From: Caldilineaceae bacterium
Lineage (GTDB): Bacteria; Chloroflexota; Anaerolineae; Caldilineales; Caldilineaceae
NCBI GenBank assembly: GCA_020846635.1
Contig: JADLDO010000054.1
Location: 1 to 64,000 of the forward strand
Length of the DNA stretch: 64,000 nucleotides
Direction: 5' to 3'
A model generated the notes under the pieces. The model saw only the letters and a program-made list of their open reading frames with translations, had not been told where the DNA came from and did no database searches. Position numbers and translations under genes: made by a program. Each line of letters opens with the position of its first letter. The stretch's first letter is position 1. Shown in pieces: positions 37,783 to 47,779 of this stretch.

Positions 37783-38829
37783 ATGCTTCAAAAAGCGATA
37801 CCCGCACAAGCAACACCCATAGCCGACCAACCGGTGCTCTCAGTCCAGGACTTACGCACCTATTACTATCAAGATGAAGGCATCGTTCGCGCTGTGGACG
37901 GTGCGACCTTTGATGTCTTTGCAGGCAAGACCCTGGGCATTGTCGGCGAAAGCGGCTGTGGCAAGAGTGTCACCGCCCGTTCCATCCTCCGCATTGTCGA
38001 AGGGTCTGGGCGCATCGAATCCGGTGCCATCTGGCTCCGTCGACAAGGATCGTCAGGCCAGTTCCAGACGGTCGATCTGACCAAGCTCGACGCCAATGGC
38101 GAAGAAATGCGCTCGATCCGCGGCGATGATATTGCGCTCATCTTCCAAGAACCGATGACCTCCTTTAGCCCCTATCACACCGTTGGCAACCAGATCATCG
38201 AAGCCATTCGCCTGCACAGTGATATGTCGGCCAAAGAAGCCCGCAACCGCGCCATCGAACTGCTGCGCCTGGTGGGTATCCCCAAACCTGAACGGCGCAT
38301 TGACGAATACTCGTTTCAACTCAGCGGTGGGCTGCGCCAGCGTGTCATGATCGCGATGGCGCTTTCCAGCGATCCCAAAATCCTCATTGCCGACGAGCCG
38401 ACCACGGCATTGGATGTGACAACCCAGGCGCAAATCCTCGAACTCATGCGCAAAATCCAAGACGAACGAGGACTCGCCATCATTCTCATTACCCATGACA
38501 TGGGGGTGATTGCGGAGACAGCCGATGATGTTGTGGTCATGTATCTTGGCCGCGTGGTGGAGCGCGGGCCGGTGGATCAAATCTTCCATGATCCAAAACA
38601 TCCCTACACCCGTTCATTGCTGCAATCCATTCCCAGCATTCTGGCAGAGCCGCGCACCAAGCTCACCACCATCGCCGGCTCAATCCCCCATCCCTACAAC
38701 CGGCCTCATGGTTGCCCATTCCACACCCGCTGCCCTGAATTTATGCGCGGCACCTGTGACGTACGCACCCCGGAGCTTTTGCCGGTTGCGCCGGATCAAT
38801 TTGTAAGCTGCTTTCTTTACCATTCCTAA
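37783..38829 (+). CDS. ABC transporter ATP-binding protein (DppD/OppD type)
   Basis: Walker A GESGCGKSV, signature QLSGGLRQRVMIAMAL, Walker B LIADEPTTALDVT, C-terminal oligo_HPY region (CPFHTRCPEFMRGTC). Start at ATG 37783 rather than the track start 37300. Confidence 0.94.
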   Translation: MLQKAIPAQATPIADQPVLSVQDLRTYYYQDEGIVRAVDGATFDVFAGKTLGIVGESGCGKSVTARSILRIVEGSGRIESGAIWLRRQGSSGQFQTVDLTKLDANGEEMRSIRGDDIALIFQEPMTSFSPYHTVGNQIIEAIRLHSDMSAKEARNRAIELLRLVGIPKPERRIDEYSFQLSGGLRQRVMIAMALSSDPKILIADEPTTALDVTTQAQILELMRKIQDERGLAIILITHDMGVIAETADDVVVMYLGRVVERGPVDQIFHDPKHPYTRSLLQSIPSILAEPRTKLTTIAGSIPHPYNRPHGCPFHTRCPEFMRGTCDVRTPELLPVAPDQFVSCFLYHS

Positions 38830-38835
38830 AAACCT

Positions 38836-39915
38836 ATGGCGACTCAACCAACTCCGACCCAACCCACCAACGGCACGACATCATCAAACCCAGGGCAGAA
38901 TTCTGGGCTAAAGCCCTTGCTTGAAGTCAAGAACCTTCGCAAGTTCTTTCCCATACGCAAAGGTATTCTGCGCCGGGTCGTCGGCCATGTGCGCGCTGTG
39001 GATGATGTGAGCTTTTCCATTCGCAAAGGCGAAACGCTTTCCCTGGTGGGCGAAAGCGGCTGTGGCAAAACGACCACCTCCCGCTGCATCTTGCGCGCCC
39101 TCAACCCAACCTCTGGAGAGATCAAGTTTCACAGCGACAATCACCAGATACTCGATGTCGCCAAACTCTCCAAAGGCGAACTGCGCCCGTTGCGCCGCGA
39201 AATGCAGATGATCTTTCAAGATCCTTATTCATCGCTCAACCCGCGCATGACAATTTTCGACATCGTCAGCGAACCCCTGTTGGTCAATGGCATGCACAGC
39301 ACGGAGGAGCGACGCGAGCGTGTCAAACAACTGCTGGAGTTGGTGCAACTGCCGCAGCAATATCTCAATCGCTATCCCCATGCGTTTAGTGGCGGGCAGC
39401 GCCAGCGTATCGGCATCGCCCGCGCCCTCGCGCTCAATCCGGCCCTCATTGTGGCCGATGAGCCGGTCTCGGCACTCGATGTATCGGTGCAGGCGCAAAT
39501 CGTCAATTTGCTGCTCGACCTGCAAAACGAACTGGGACTCTCCTATCTCTTTGTCGCCCATGATCTCAGCGTGGTCAAGCATGTCAGTGATCGCGTAGCG
39601 GTCATGTATGTGGGCAAGATGGTAGAGGTTGCTCCCACAACCGAACTCTTCCACCAGCCACGCCATCCCTACACAGAAGCATTGCTCTCTGCCGTGCCCA
39701 AACCCGACCCGCGGCTGCGTTCGCAGCGCATTATTCTCGAAGGCGATGTCGCCGATCCCGCGCATCCGCCCTCCGGCTGCTATTTCCATCCACGCTGCCG
39801 CTATGCCGTTGAACGCTGCAAGACCGAAACCCCGCAATTGGTTGAGATTAGCCCCAACCACCATGTTAGTTGCCATCGCGCCGCCGAATTGACGCTCAAC
39901 GGCGTGCGTGAATAG
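38836..39915 (+). CDS. ABC transporter ATP-binding protein (DppF/OppF type)
   Basis: [70 protein letters not shown]. Confidence 0.94.
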   Translation: MATQPTPTQPTNGTTSSNPGQNSGLKPLLEVKNLRKFFPIRKGILRRVVGHVRAVDDVSFSIRKGETLSLVGESGCGKTTTSRCILRALNPTSGEIKFHSDNHQILDVAKLSKGELRPLRREMQMIFQDPYSSLNPRMTIFDIVSEPLLVNGMHSTEERRERVKQLLELVQLPQQYLNRYPHAFSGGQRQRIGIARALALNPALIVADEPVSALDVSVQAQIVNLLLDLQNELGLSYLFVAHDLSVVKHVSDRVAVMYVGKMVEVAPTTELFHQPRHPYTEALLSAVPKPDPRLRSQRIILEGDVADPAHPPSGCYFHPRCRYAVERCKTETPQLVEISPNHHVSCHRAAELTLNGVRE

Positions 39916-39969
39916 CATTTATCCAATTCATGTCTTAGTCTGATCCACCCAATAGTCTGGAGTGACTCA

Positions 39970-40752
39970 ATGAAAACGAATACCGCCAAACAGACCATGC
40001 TCGCCGGTAATCCCGCCTTTGGTTTTTCAATTGCGCTTGGTTCTGCGCTGAGCGCCGAAGCCATCTCCGATACCGGCGTCGACTTCATTCTCCTGGATCG
40101 TCAGCATGGTTCCTGGGGCGACGACGCCACCATCGCCGCACTGATCGCCATGCGCGGCGGAGCTGCCACGCCGATGGCGCGCGTGCTTCACAACGACTTC
40201 GGCCTCATCGGTCGGCTGCTTGATGAGGGCATGATGGGAATTGTGGTGCCGATGGTCAATACCGCCGAAGATGCAAAGGCCGTCGCTGATGCCTGTCGCT
40301 TTCCACCCACAGGCCAGCGCTCCTGGGGCTGGGGACGCGCCCGCGCCTATGGCAGTGACTACTCCGACTGGATCGATGACCAGATCTTCGTCGCCGTCCA
40401 GATCGAAACGGCTCAAGCGGTCGAAAACGCCGAAGCAATCCTGGCAACCCCTGGCGTCGATGGCTGCTGGGTTGGCCCCTCTGACCTTGCGCTCACGTTG
40501 GGTTTCCACCCAAGCAAGATGGACGAGCGCGAGGAACATGCCAACGCGCTCCAAAAGGTACTCAAAGCCTGTGAGAATACCGGCAAGATTCCCGGTATCG
40601 CAGGACGTTCCGTGACCGACGCCGTCAACCGCGCCGAATTGGGCTTCCAATTTGTTACCGCAGGCAGCGACCTGGGCTTTGTCCTCTCTGGAGCCGATGC
40701 CGCGCTCAAAACACTGCGCGCCGCCAACTTCAAGTCCGCTGCAAAAAAATAA
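39970..40752 (+). CDS. HpcH/HpaI family aldolase
   Basis: DFILLDRQHGSWGDDATIAALI, VPMVNTAEDAKAVADACRFPPTGQRSWG, VQIETAQAVENAEAILATPGVDGCWVGPSDLALTLG. Confidence 0.92.
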   Translation: MKTNTAKQTMLAGNPAFGFSIALGSALSAEAISDTGVDFILLDRQHGSWGDDATIAALIAMRGGAATPMARVLHNDFGLIGRLLDEGMMGIVVPMVNTAEDAKAVADACRFPPTGQRSWGWGRARAYGSDYSDWIDDQIFVAVQIETAQAVENAEAILATPGVDGCWVGPSDLALTLGFHPSKMDEREEHANALQKVLKACENTGKIPGIAGRSVTDAVNRAELGFQFVTAGSDLGFVLSGADAALKTLRAANFKSAAKK

Positions 40753-40760
40753 CGCACAAC

Positions 40761-40796
40761 ACCCCTCCCGGAAGCTTCTGAACTTCCGGGAGGGGT
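40761..40796. repeat. Dispersed hairpin repeat, copy B
   Basis: ACCCCTCCCGGAAG-CTTCTGAA-CTTCCGGGAGGGGT, perfect 14-bp arms, 9 bp after the aldolase stop. Confidence 0.88.
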
Positions 40797-40843
40797 AAGC
40801 GAAATCCATCTATTATTTAGACTACTTATTCAAAACAAAACCC

Positions 40844-42745
40844 ATGTCAACGCACGTCACCTACCAATACAATCCGGTTCCCTTCACCTCTGTCACCATT
40901 GACTACAGCTTTTGGTCGCCGCGCATCACCACCAACCGCCTGGTCACCATCCCCTACGACTTCCAAAAATGCGAAGAGACCGGACGCATCACCAACTTTG
41001 CCAAAGCCGCCGGTTGGATGGAAGGCGACCACGAAGGCATCTTCTTCAATGATTCCGATGTCTTTAAGATCATCGAAGGCGCAGCCTATTCGCTCAATCT
41101 CTACCCCGACCCCGAACTTGACCGCTACCTAGACGACCTCATCGCGCAGATCGCCGCCGCGCAGGAGCCGGACGGTTATCTCTATACCGCCCGCACCATC
41201 GCCGAGCGCAATGGCACACCGGAACGTCTGCAAGCAGATCGCGAGGGGCTGACCCGCTGGGCCAATACGCGTATCAGCCACGAACTCTATAACGTGGGCC
41301 ATCTTTACGAAGCAGCCGTCGCCCACTATCACAGCACCGGCAAACGCACACTACTCGATGTTGCCATCAAAAACGCCGACCTGATCGACAGCGTCTTTGG
41401 CCCTGGCAAGCGTACCGACGTCCCCGGTCATCAAGAGATCGAAATGGGTTTGGTCAAGCTCTATCAGGTCACGAACGATCCGCGTTATCTCAACCTCGCC
41501 AAGTTCTTCTTGGATGAGCGCGGCCACGCCCACGGTCGCGACCTCTATGTCGCCCACGGCGACCCCGGCTACATGCAGGATCACCTGCCCGTTGTCGATC
41601 AACAAGAAGCTGTGGGCCATGCTGTGCGCGCAGGCTATATGTACTCCGGCATGGCGGATGTCGCCACGCTCACCGATACCGCCGCCTATATCCAGGCGAT
41701 TGACACCATCTGGCAGAATGTTGTAGGGCGCAAGCTTTACATCACGGGTGGTCTCGGCGCGCGTCATCAGGGGGAAGCCTTTGGCGATGATTATGAACTG
41801 CCCAACCTCACCGCTTATGCGGAGACCTGCGCCGCCATCGCCAACGCCATGTGGAACCAACGCATGTTCCTGCTCCACGGCGACAGCCGCTACATTGATG
41901 TGCTGGAACGCACGATCTACAACGGCTTTCTCTCTGGTATCGCGCTCAGCGGCAACCTTTTTCTCTACGTCAACCCGCTCGCCTTTGATGGCAAGTTCGA
42001 TTTCAACCGCCACTCGCTCGAACGGCAGCCCTGGTTCGACTGCTCTTGCTGCCCCTCCAATGTGGTACGCTTCTTGCCTTCGCTGCCCGGTTATGCCTAC
42101 GCCCACGATGGTACAAATATTTACGTCAACTTGTATATCGGCAGCAGCGCCACCATCGACCTGCCCACAGGCCCAGTACGCATCGAGCAGACCACCAATT
42201 ATCCCTGGGATGGCGAGATCGCGCTGACCGTCGAGCCGTCCAGCCCCCAGCGTTTTGCGCTCTATCTTCGCATCCCCGGCTGGGCGCGCAACGAGCCGGT
42301 ACCCAGTGACCTCTATCATTATCTGGACTCCGGCAGCCCGCCACCACAGCTAACGATCAACGGCGCGCCTGCTGCCATTGACCTGGAACGGGGCTATGCG
42401 CGCATCGAACGCACCTGGCAGCCAGGTGACAAGGTGCATCTCAGCCTGCCGATGCCTGTCCGCCGCGTCAGCAGCCACTCCAATCTCAAGGACAACGCCG
42501 GGCGCGTGGCAATCGAGCGCGGCCCCGTCGTCTATTGCGCTGAGGAAATCGACAATGCCGGTGACATGGACAGCTATCACCTGCCCGATCATGCCGAACT
42601 GCGCCCCACCTTCGAGCCGGAACTCCTGGGAGGGTGCGTCACGCTGAGTGCAGAGTTGGGCAACGAGCGTTTGACCCTGATCCCATACCACCTCTGGGCG
42701 CATCGCGGCCTGGGCCAAATGGCCGTCTGGCTCAAACGCGCCTGA
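40844..42745 (+). CDS. Glycoside hydrolase GH127 (DUF1680, beta-L-arabinofuranosidase type)
   Basis: DVFKIIEGAAYSL, GHAVRAGYMYSGMADVA, YITGGLGARHQGEAFGDDYELPN, CxCC cluster FDCSCCPSNVVRFL. Confidence 0.9.
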   Translation: MSTHVTYQYNPVPFTSVTIDYSFWSPRITTNRLVTIPYDFQKCEETGRITNFAKAAGWMEGDHEGIFFNDSDVFKIIEGAAYSLNLYPDPELDRYLDDLIAQIAAAQEPDGYLYTARTIAERNGTPERLQADREGLTRWANTRISHELYNVGHLYEAAVAHYHSTGKRTLLDVAIKNADLIDSVFGPGKRTDVPGHQEIEMGLVKLYQVTNDPRYLNLAKFFLDERGHAHGRDLYVAHGDPGYMQDHLPVVDQQEAVGHAVRAGYMYSGMADVATLTDTAAYIQAIDTIWQNVVGRKLYITGGLGARHQGEAFGDDYELPNLTAYAETCAAIANAMWNQRMFLLHGDSRYIDVLERTIYNGFLSGIALSGNLFLYVNPLAFDGKFDFNRHSLERQPWFDCSCCPSNVVRFLPSLPGYAYAHDGTNIYVNLYIGSSATIDLPTGPVRIEQTTNYPWDGEIALTVEPSSPQRFALYLRIPGWARNEPVPSDLYHYLDSGSPPPQLTINGAPAAIDLERGYARIERTWQPGDKVHLSLPMPVRRVSSHSNLKDNAGRVAIERGPVVYCAEEIDNAGDMDSYHLPDHAELRPTFEPELLGGCVTLSAELGNERLTLIPYHLWAHRGLGQMAVWLKRA

Positions 42746-42856
42746 CTCAAACGAGAATCGCAGCCCATAGGGGCATCCCTTATGGCTGTCCTCTGGATGC
42801 AAATCGTTACCTGCCCTGTCCTCAGACAGAGCAAACTACGAATGAGAGAGTAACCT

Positions 42857-43189
42857 ATGCGTCAAAGTTTTACCGCAGTCATCGAGCGCAACGTCACCTG
42901 GCAAGGCGAGTTTAGCATCGAACCCTATGAAGCAGCCTGGGCGACCGAAGCGATTTACTTCGTGCGCGTCCTCGAAGCCGCCAATATGCCTGGCGATATT
43001 GTGGCACAGGTACAGATTTCGCCGGATGGCATCCATTGGTGCGATGAAGGAACCGTTATCCCGCTCTCCCCACAAGAGGGACTCACCTTTGCACGCGTCA
43101 GCCAGTTTGGGGGATGGCTGCGCCTCGTCGGTAAGCTACCTGACGACGCCCAACTTACTGTGATAGTATACTTGGTGCTGAAGGAGTAA
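42857..43189 (+). CDS. Hypothetical protein (110 aa)
   Basis: Conserved-looking ORF in an intergenic gap on the operon strand; beta-rich composition; no motif recognised. Confidence 0.6.
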   Translation: MRQSFTAVIERNVTWQGEFSIEPYEAAWATEAIYFVRVLEAANMPGDIVAQVQISPDGIHWCDEGTVIPLSPQEGLTFARVSQFGGWLRLVGKLPDDAQLTVIVYLVLKE

Positions 43190-43259
43190 ACGCGCCCGTC
43201 GATGCCGGCGGCGCACTAGACCCGGTCAAAACCACCGGGGAACCACGCGAGGGTACATT

Positions 43260-43856
43260 ATGCAGACCAATGGGCAGGAAGCACAGCCTAACACGACCCA
43301 AAACAGCCCCCAAAATACAATCGAAGTCGCTACCCTGGGTGGTGGCTGTTTTTGGTGTCTTGAACCAGTCTATGACCAGTTGCGCGGGGTCATCAGCGTA
43401 GAGTCAGGCTACAGCGGGGGCCACTTGGAGAATCCCAGCTACCGCGCCGTTTGTGGCGGCAATACGGGCCATGCCGAAGTCGTCCGCATCACCTTTGACC
43501 CCAGCGTTGTCTCATTCCGTGAATTGTTGGAGATCTTCTTCACCATCCACGATCCGACCACGCTCAACCGGCAAGGCAACGATGTAGGCACACAATATCG
43601 CTCGGTCATCTTCTATCACTCGCCCGAACAAGAGAAAGTGGCGCGTGAGGTGATCAATGAGGTGAATCAGGCCAAACTCTGGCCCAGGCCCATCGTCACC
43701 GAAGTCACGCCCATCACCAACTACTACGAGGCCGAGGATTATCATCAGGAATACTTCGCCAACAACGCCTATCAGCCCTATTGCCAGATGATAATTGCCC
43801 CCAAAGTCGCCAAGTTTCGCAAGCACTATTTTGAAAAGCTCAAGGCAGTAGCCTAA
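43260..43856 (+). CDS. msrA: Peptide-methionine (S)-S-oxide reductase MsrA
   Basis: ATLGGGCFWCLEPVYDQLRGVISVESGYSGG, YRSVIFYHSPEQ, YHQEYF. Confidence 0.96.
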   Translation: MQTNGQEAQPNTTQNSPQNTIEVATLGGGCFWCLEPVYDQLRGVISVESGYSGGHLENPSYRAVCGGNTGHAEVVRITFDPSVVSFRELLEIFFTIHDPTTLNRQGNDVGTQYRSVIFYHSPEQEKVAREVINEVNQAKLWPRPIVTEVTPITNYYEAEDYHQEYFANNAYQPYCQMIIAPKVAKFRKHYFEKLKAVA

Positions 43857-43878
43857 CCCTATCGAGCCTGCTCAAACA

Positions 43879-43910
43879 GTGGAGGGACATAGGATGCTAT
43901 GCCCCTCCAC
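43879..43910 (+). terminator. Stem-loop downstream of msrA
   Basis: GTGGAGGGACATAG-GATG-CTATGCCCCTCCAC, 13/14 paired, 4-nt loop, 20 nt after the stop; no clear U-tract. Confidence 0.5.
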
Positions 43911-43979
43911 AACCATACAATCGACAGCCAGAGTTTGCCCGCACCATCAACCCATCCATGCGGCCCCAATGATCCTGAT

Positions 43980-44009
43980 CCACTCATGTAGCAACCACTC
44001 ATGTAGCAA
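43980..44009. repeat. Perfect 15-bp tandem duplication
   Basis: CCACTCATGTAGCAA repeated exactly at 43980-43994 and 43995-44009, just before the GTG start at 44024. Confidence 0.9.
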
Positions 44010-44023
44010 AAGGACAATGCGTT

Positions 44024-44908
44024 GTGAATGAAGATCTACGGTTAGCGCTTTTGCGCGCCGACCCGCGCCTCAGCCGTTTTGACCCGCTGCCTCGTATCAT
44101 TGCCTACGATGATTTTGACAACGGCCCACAAGGCTGGACATCCCTCGTCGGCAATTATGAAGGTTCCCTCAATACCATGCTGCCCGAATACCGGGGACTG
44201 CGCGGCCCCATGCTCTCCAACGTCACCGTTTGGGACACAGGAACCGACGGTTCGATGATGGGGAACTATGCCATGAAGCTGGCAACGCGTCCCGAAGCAG
44301 GCAGTTTGGCTGTAGCCATCAAGCGCCTTACCTTTCGCCAACTTGGCCCCGTCCGCTTGGAAGCCTATTTCACCTTCAAGCCGGAAGCATCTGAACTGCG
44401 CCTCTCCGAGACTGACGTACGCGCCTTTGGCGTGCTCTTTGACCTGCAAGACATCGACAATGGCGACCGCGCCGCCGAACGAGTCATGCCCCACGTCCGC
44501 TACCTCAACGCGCTCAATGGCGAACACGTCGGCAAGTGGCAGTTCAAATCCAAGCGTGAAGCCTTTGCCGACATCGGTGGCAGCGGCAAGACCAAATCCC
44601 ATTTCCACCTAGCGCCCGAAGGCTGGGAGGATATTCCCGGAGCCAACCAACTGCTCTGTTACAACGAAATTGCCACCAAGCAAAACTGGTATTATCTGCG
44701 CCTCGATTTTGACCTCTCGACATGGGGCTTTGGCACGCTGCAATGTAACAACCGTGTCTATGATTTAGCCTCCATCAACCCCATGCGGATGCCCGCAATG
44801 GCAAACTTATGGTGTATGCTCAATACAGTCTTTTTTGTCGAGACCGATATCGATAAACGCGCCTTTCTCTATCTGGATTCCATCCTTCTCTCAGGTGATT
44901 GGGGATAA
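44024..44908 (+). CDS. Hypothetical protein (294 aa), jelly-roll/carbohydrate-binding-like
   Basis: GTG start; conserved-looking ORF within the catabolic cluster; IIAYDDFDNGPQGWTSLVGNYEG is reminiscent of concanavalin-like domains. Confidence 0.65.
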   Translation: MNEDLRLALLRADPRLSRFDPLPRIIAYDDFDNGPQGWTSLVGNYEGSLNTMLPEYRGLRGPMLSNVTVWDTGTDGSMMGNYAMKLATRPEAGSLAVAIKRLTFRQLGPVRLEAYFTFKPEASELRLSETDVRAFGVLFDLQDIDNGDRAAERVMPHVRYLNALNGEHVGKWQFKSKREAFADIGGSGKTKSHFHLAPEGWEDIPGANQLLCYNEIATKQNWYYLRLDFDLSTWGFGTLQCNNRVYDLASINPMRMPAMANLWCMLNTVFFVETDIDKRAFLYLDSILLSGDWG

Positions 44909-44910
44909 AC

Positions 44911-46005
44911 ATGGCCGACCGCTTAACTCGCCTCACCACTGCTTTGAGCAGTGCGGGCTATGACGCCTATATTGCCACGCAGCGTCCCAACCAACTCTAT
45001 TGGACAGACAGCGCAGAACCCGTCAGCGATCTGCCCAATGCGGCCTTTATGCTCCTGTCCGCGGATGCTCAAGTGATTTTTCCGGGTCCTGCCTTCTACT
45101 ATGCCTGCGTCGAGCATCTCCCCAACTATGAGATTGCCCCGACCGAAGTCGGTTCCCCCTCTGCCCAGACTCAGCTCATCGACCAGATCGCGCAGCGCGG
45201 CTATCGTCGTCTGGTGCTGGATAGTATGGGAAGCGAGACGGAAAAGAACCTACGCAGCCATCTGCCCGATGTCGAATTGGTCTTCGACAACAAATGGGGG
45301 CCAATCCTGCGCCGCACCAAAGAGCCTGCCGAAATCGAGATCATGCGCGAGGCGGCACGTATCTCCGACCTGGGCATGGTCGCCGCTTTTGCCGCGGCTC
45401 GCCCCGGTGTGAGCGGGCGCGCCATCGCCGCCGCATCTGCCGCCGCCATGCTTGAAGCCGGCGCCGAAGAAGCCAGTCTCCAAGTCGCCGTCGGGCTTGC
45501 CACAGCCTACCAGGGCACTGGCGATTGGGTCTATGCTCCACGCCGCGTGATCGAATCCGGCGACATGCTCCTGGTGGATATGGCAATTCGCTATCAGGGC
45601 TATTTGGGCGACCAAACCCGCACCGCTATCGTCGGTCAAGGCAGCGCGGCCCAGCGTGAACTCATCGACACAGTACAAGAGGCATACCGTGATACGGTCG
45701 CGGCCATGCGTCCCGGTGCATCCAGCCCCGACCTCTATCGCATCACCACCGACCTCATGCAGCGCAAAGGCTGGCGCAAATACTTCCCCCACCATATCTC
45801 CCACGGCTTGGGCCTGGGCGGCGACCTGCCGCGCGTCGCAGAAGGCAGTGACGATGTACTCCAGGTTGGCGACGCCTTTTCTTGTGAACCGGGCGTCTAT
45901 ATTCCTGGCTTGGGCGGCGCTCGCTTTGAAAACATGCTTCTACTCACTGAAAACGGCATCGAAGAACTTACAAAATCACCCGTCGACCCGGTGGTAGGCA
46001 ACTAA
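44911..46005 (+). CDS. M24 family metallopeptidase (Xaa-Pro aminopeptidase-like)
   Basis: MLLVDMAIRYQGYLGDQTRTAIVG, HHISHGLGLGGDLPRV, FSCEPGVYIPGLGGARFENMLLLTENG metal-ligand motifs. Confidence 0.9.
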   Translation: MADRLTRLTTALSSAGYDAYIATQRPNQLYWTDSAEPVSDLPNAAFMLLSADAQVIFPGPAFYYACVEHLPNYEIAPTEVGSPSAQTQLIDQIAQRGYRRLVLDSMGSETEKNLRSHLPDVELVFDNKWGPILRRTKEPAEIEIMREAARISDLGMVAAFAAARPGVSGRAIAAASAAAMLEAGAEEASLQVAVGLATAYQGTGDWVYAPRRVIESGDMLLVDMAIRYQGYLGDQTRTAIVGQGSAAQRELIDTVQEAYRDTVAAMRPGASSPDLYRITTDLMQRKGWRKYFPHHISHGLGLGGDLPRVAEGSDDVLQVGDAFSCEPGVYIPGLGGARFENMLLLTENGIEELTKSPVDPVVGN

Positions 46006-46039
46006 TTACCTGATTCACACATTAGAAAGGCTCGGTATC

Positions 46040-46933
46040 ATGCGATTTGGCATGAGTGGATGTTTTCTCCCCGAAAATATGGACGATATAACCCCAGAGA
46101 TGTGTCGCCGCGTACGCAGCCTCGGCTTCAGCGGAATTTTCACCCGCTTTCGCAGAAACGATCCCCACACCGCCACCAAAGCCCAGGCCCAACGGCTTCG
46201 TGACCTTTTGGCAGACGAAGGACTGCGCCTCTATCAATCCACCGGCTACTGGCAGAACATGGTCACCTCCGACGAAAGCGCACGCGCCGAGGCTGTCCGC
46301 ACCATCCAAGCCGCGCTGCGACTCGCCGGCTGGATGGGGTCACGCGGCATCGACACCGGCCCTGGTTCCATGAATCCTGCCGGTCCCTGGTTTCCCCATC
46401 CTGATAACTGGAAGCCGGAAGCCAAGCGCCAATTGGTCAAGACGCTCAACGAATGCAAATCAGCCGCCGAAGATGCGGGTGTCTATCTCAGCCTCGAAAG
46501 CCACCAACTGGTCACGCTCAAGGATGCGGAAACAGCGTTGGAAGTGTTGGACGAGGTAAACTCACCCTGGGTGCGCTGTGACTATGATTCTGCCAACTGG
46601 ATCAACCTGGACACCGTCTTTGACACAGGACGTGCGCTCAACCACCACTTTGACCTCTTGGGCAAGCACATTGTCAGTTGCCACGCTAAAGACATTTGGG
46701 TCGAAAACAAGCTGTGCGTCCATCTGCAAGATGGTTGCCCAGGCAAAGGCACGATGGACTTCAAGACCCTTTTCCGCCGCATGGAGGAGTTAAATCCAGA
46801 CTTCCCGGTCATCTCCGAAGGGAACAACACCGACGAGCTGCCAATGGTCTCCGAACTCTTCCACAACACCGCGCGCGAACTCGGCATCCGCGTCCTCGAC
46901 GCCAACGAGGAGCCGCAAGCGCGCGCAAATTAG
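46040..46933 (+). CDS. Sugar phosphate isomerase/epimerase (xylose isomerase-like TIM barrel)
   Basis: VYLSLESHQLVTLKDAETALEVLDEVNSPWVRCDYDSANW, IVSCHAKDIWVENK, GCPGKGTMDFKTLFRRM. Confidence 0.85.
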   Translation: MRFGMSGCFLPENMDDITPEMCRRVRSLGFSGIFTRFRRNDPHTATKAQAQRLRDLLADEGLRLYQSTGYWQNMVTSDESARAEAVRTIQAALRLAGWMGSRGIDTGPGSMNPAGPWFPHPDNWKPEAKRQLVKTLNECKSAAEDAGVYLSLESHQLVTLKDAETALEVLDEVNSPWVRCDYDSANWINLDTVFDTGRALNHHFDLLGKHIVSCHAKDIWVENKLCVHLQDGCPGKGTMDFKTLFRRMEELNPDFPVISEGNNTDELPMVSELFHNTARELGIRVLDANEEPQARAN

Positions 46934-46942
46934 CACCATAAT

Positions 46943-46971
46943 CCTCCCGGAAGCTTGGAGCTTCCGGGAGG
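46943..46971. repeat. Dispersed hairpin repeat, copy C
   Basis: CCTCCCGGAAGCT-TGG-AGCTTCCGGGAGG, perfect 13-bp arms, 9 bp after the preceding stop. Confidence 0.88.
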
Positions 46972-47026
46972 GTAGATGATAGAAGTATTTCTCAATTCAC
47001 ACCCCTAGAAGGGCTGTTTTTTTGTT

Positions 47027-47779
47027 ATGTCGAATCTTCGTTTTGCTGCGCCCAAAGAACGCCGCGTTGCCCTCATCACCGGAGGCGCAAATGGCATCGG
47101 GCGCGCCTCCGCCCTACGCATCGCTGAAGAAGGCCGCGACATCGTCATCGCTGATCTAGTGGATGATGGTCACGCAGTCGTTAAAGAGATCGAGGCATTG
47201 GGCCAGCGAGCAGCCTATATCCCCACCGATGTCACTGACGAGGCAGCAGTCCAAAGCCTCGTTGAACAGACCGTCGCCAACTTTGGTCGCCTCGATATTT
47301 TGGTCTGCTGCGCCGGTATCCTGGGCAAGGAAGCGCCCTTCCTAGAGCAGTCCGCGGCACAATTCGACAAGGTGCTCAAGATCAACCTATACGGCGTCTA
47401 TCACGCCCACCAAGCCGCCATTCCCCATATGCTCAACCAGGGCTGGGGCCGTTGTGTTACAATTACTTCGGGAGCACGCCACGGAGCCACCAATCAAGTA
47501 CCCTATGGCGTCTCCAAAGGGGCTGTCTATTCCTTCATCGGGGCCCTCGGCAACGCCTATCCCAAGCAGAACGTCTTTATCAACGGTGTCGAGCCAGGTC
47601 GTGCCTTGACCAATATGGTCGTGCCGCGCTTCACGCCCGAATTTCTCGCCAACCCCGGCAATGCCATTGGCCGTTATTCGGATGCGGAAGAAGTTGCAGA
47701 AGTGGTAGAATTCCTCACATCAGAACGCAACACCTATACATCCGGTTCAGTCTGGAGTGTAAAAGGAGGTACAGGTTGA
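47027..47779 (+). CDS. SDR family oxidoreductase
   Basis: VALITGGANGIGRASALRIAEEG, LDILVCCAGILG, YGVSKGAVYSFIGALGNAY. Confidence 0.92.
   Translation: MSNLRFAAPKERRVALITGGANGIGRASALRIAEEGRDIVIADLVDDGHAVVKEIEALGQRAAYIPTDVTDEAAVQSLVEQTVANFGRLDILVCCAGILGKEAPFLEQSAAQFDKVLKINLYGVYHAHQAAIPHMLNQGWGRCVTITSGARHGATNQVPYGVSKGAVYSFIGALGNAYPKQNVFINGVEPGRALTNMVVPRFTPEFLANPGNAIGRYSDAEEVAEVVEFLTSERNTYTSGSVWSVKGGTG

Noticed and set aside
41351-42319. 322-aa minus-strand ORF opposite GH127
   Set aside because: Shadow ORF: antisense to a well-supported enzyme, typical of GC-rich codon bias. The same applies to 17650-18609 (+), 2728-3666 (+), 34195-34812 (-), 40027-40809 (-) and many others in the track.
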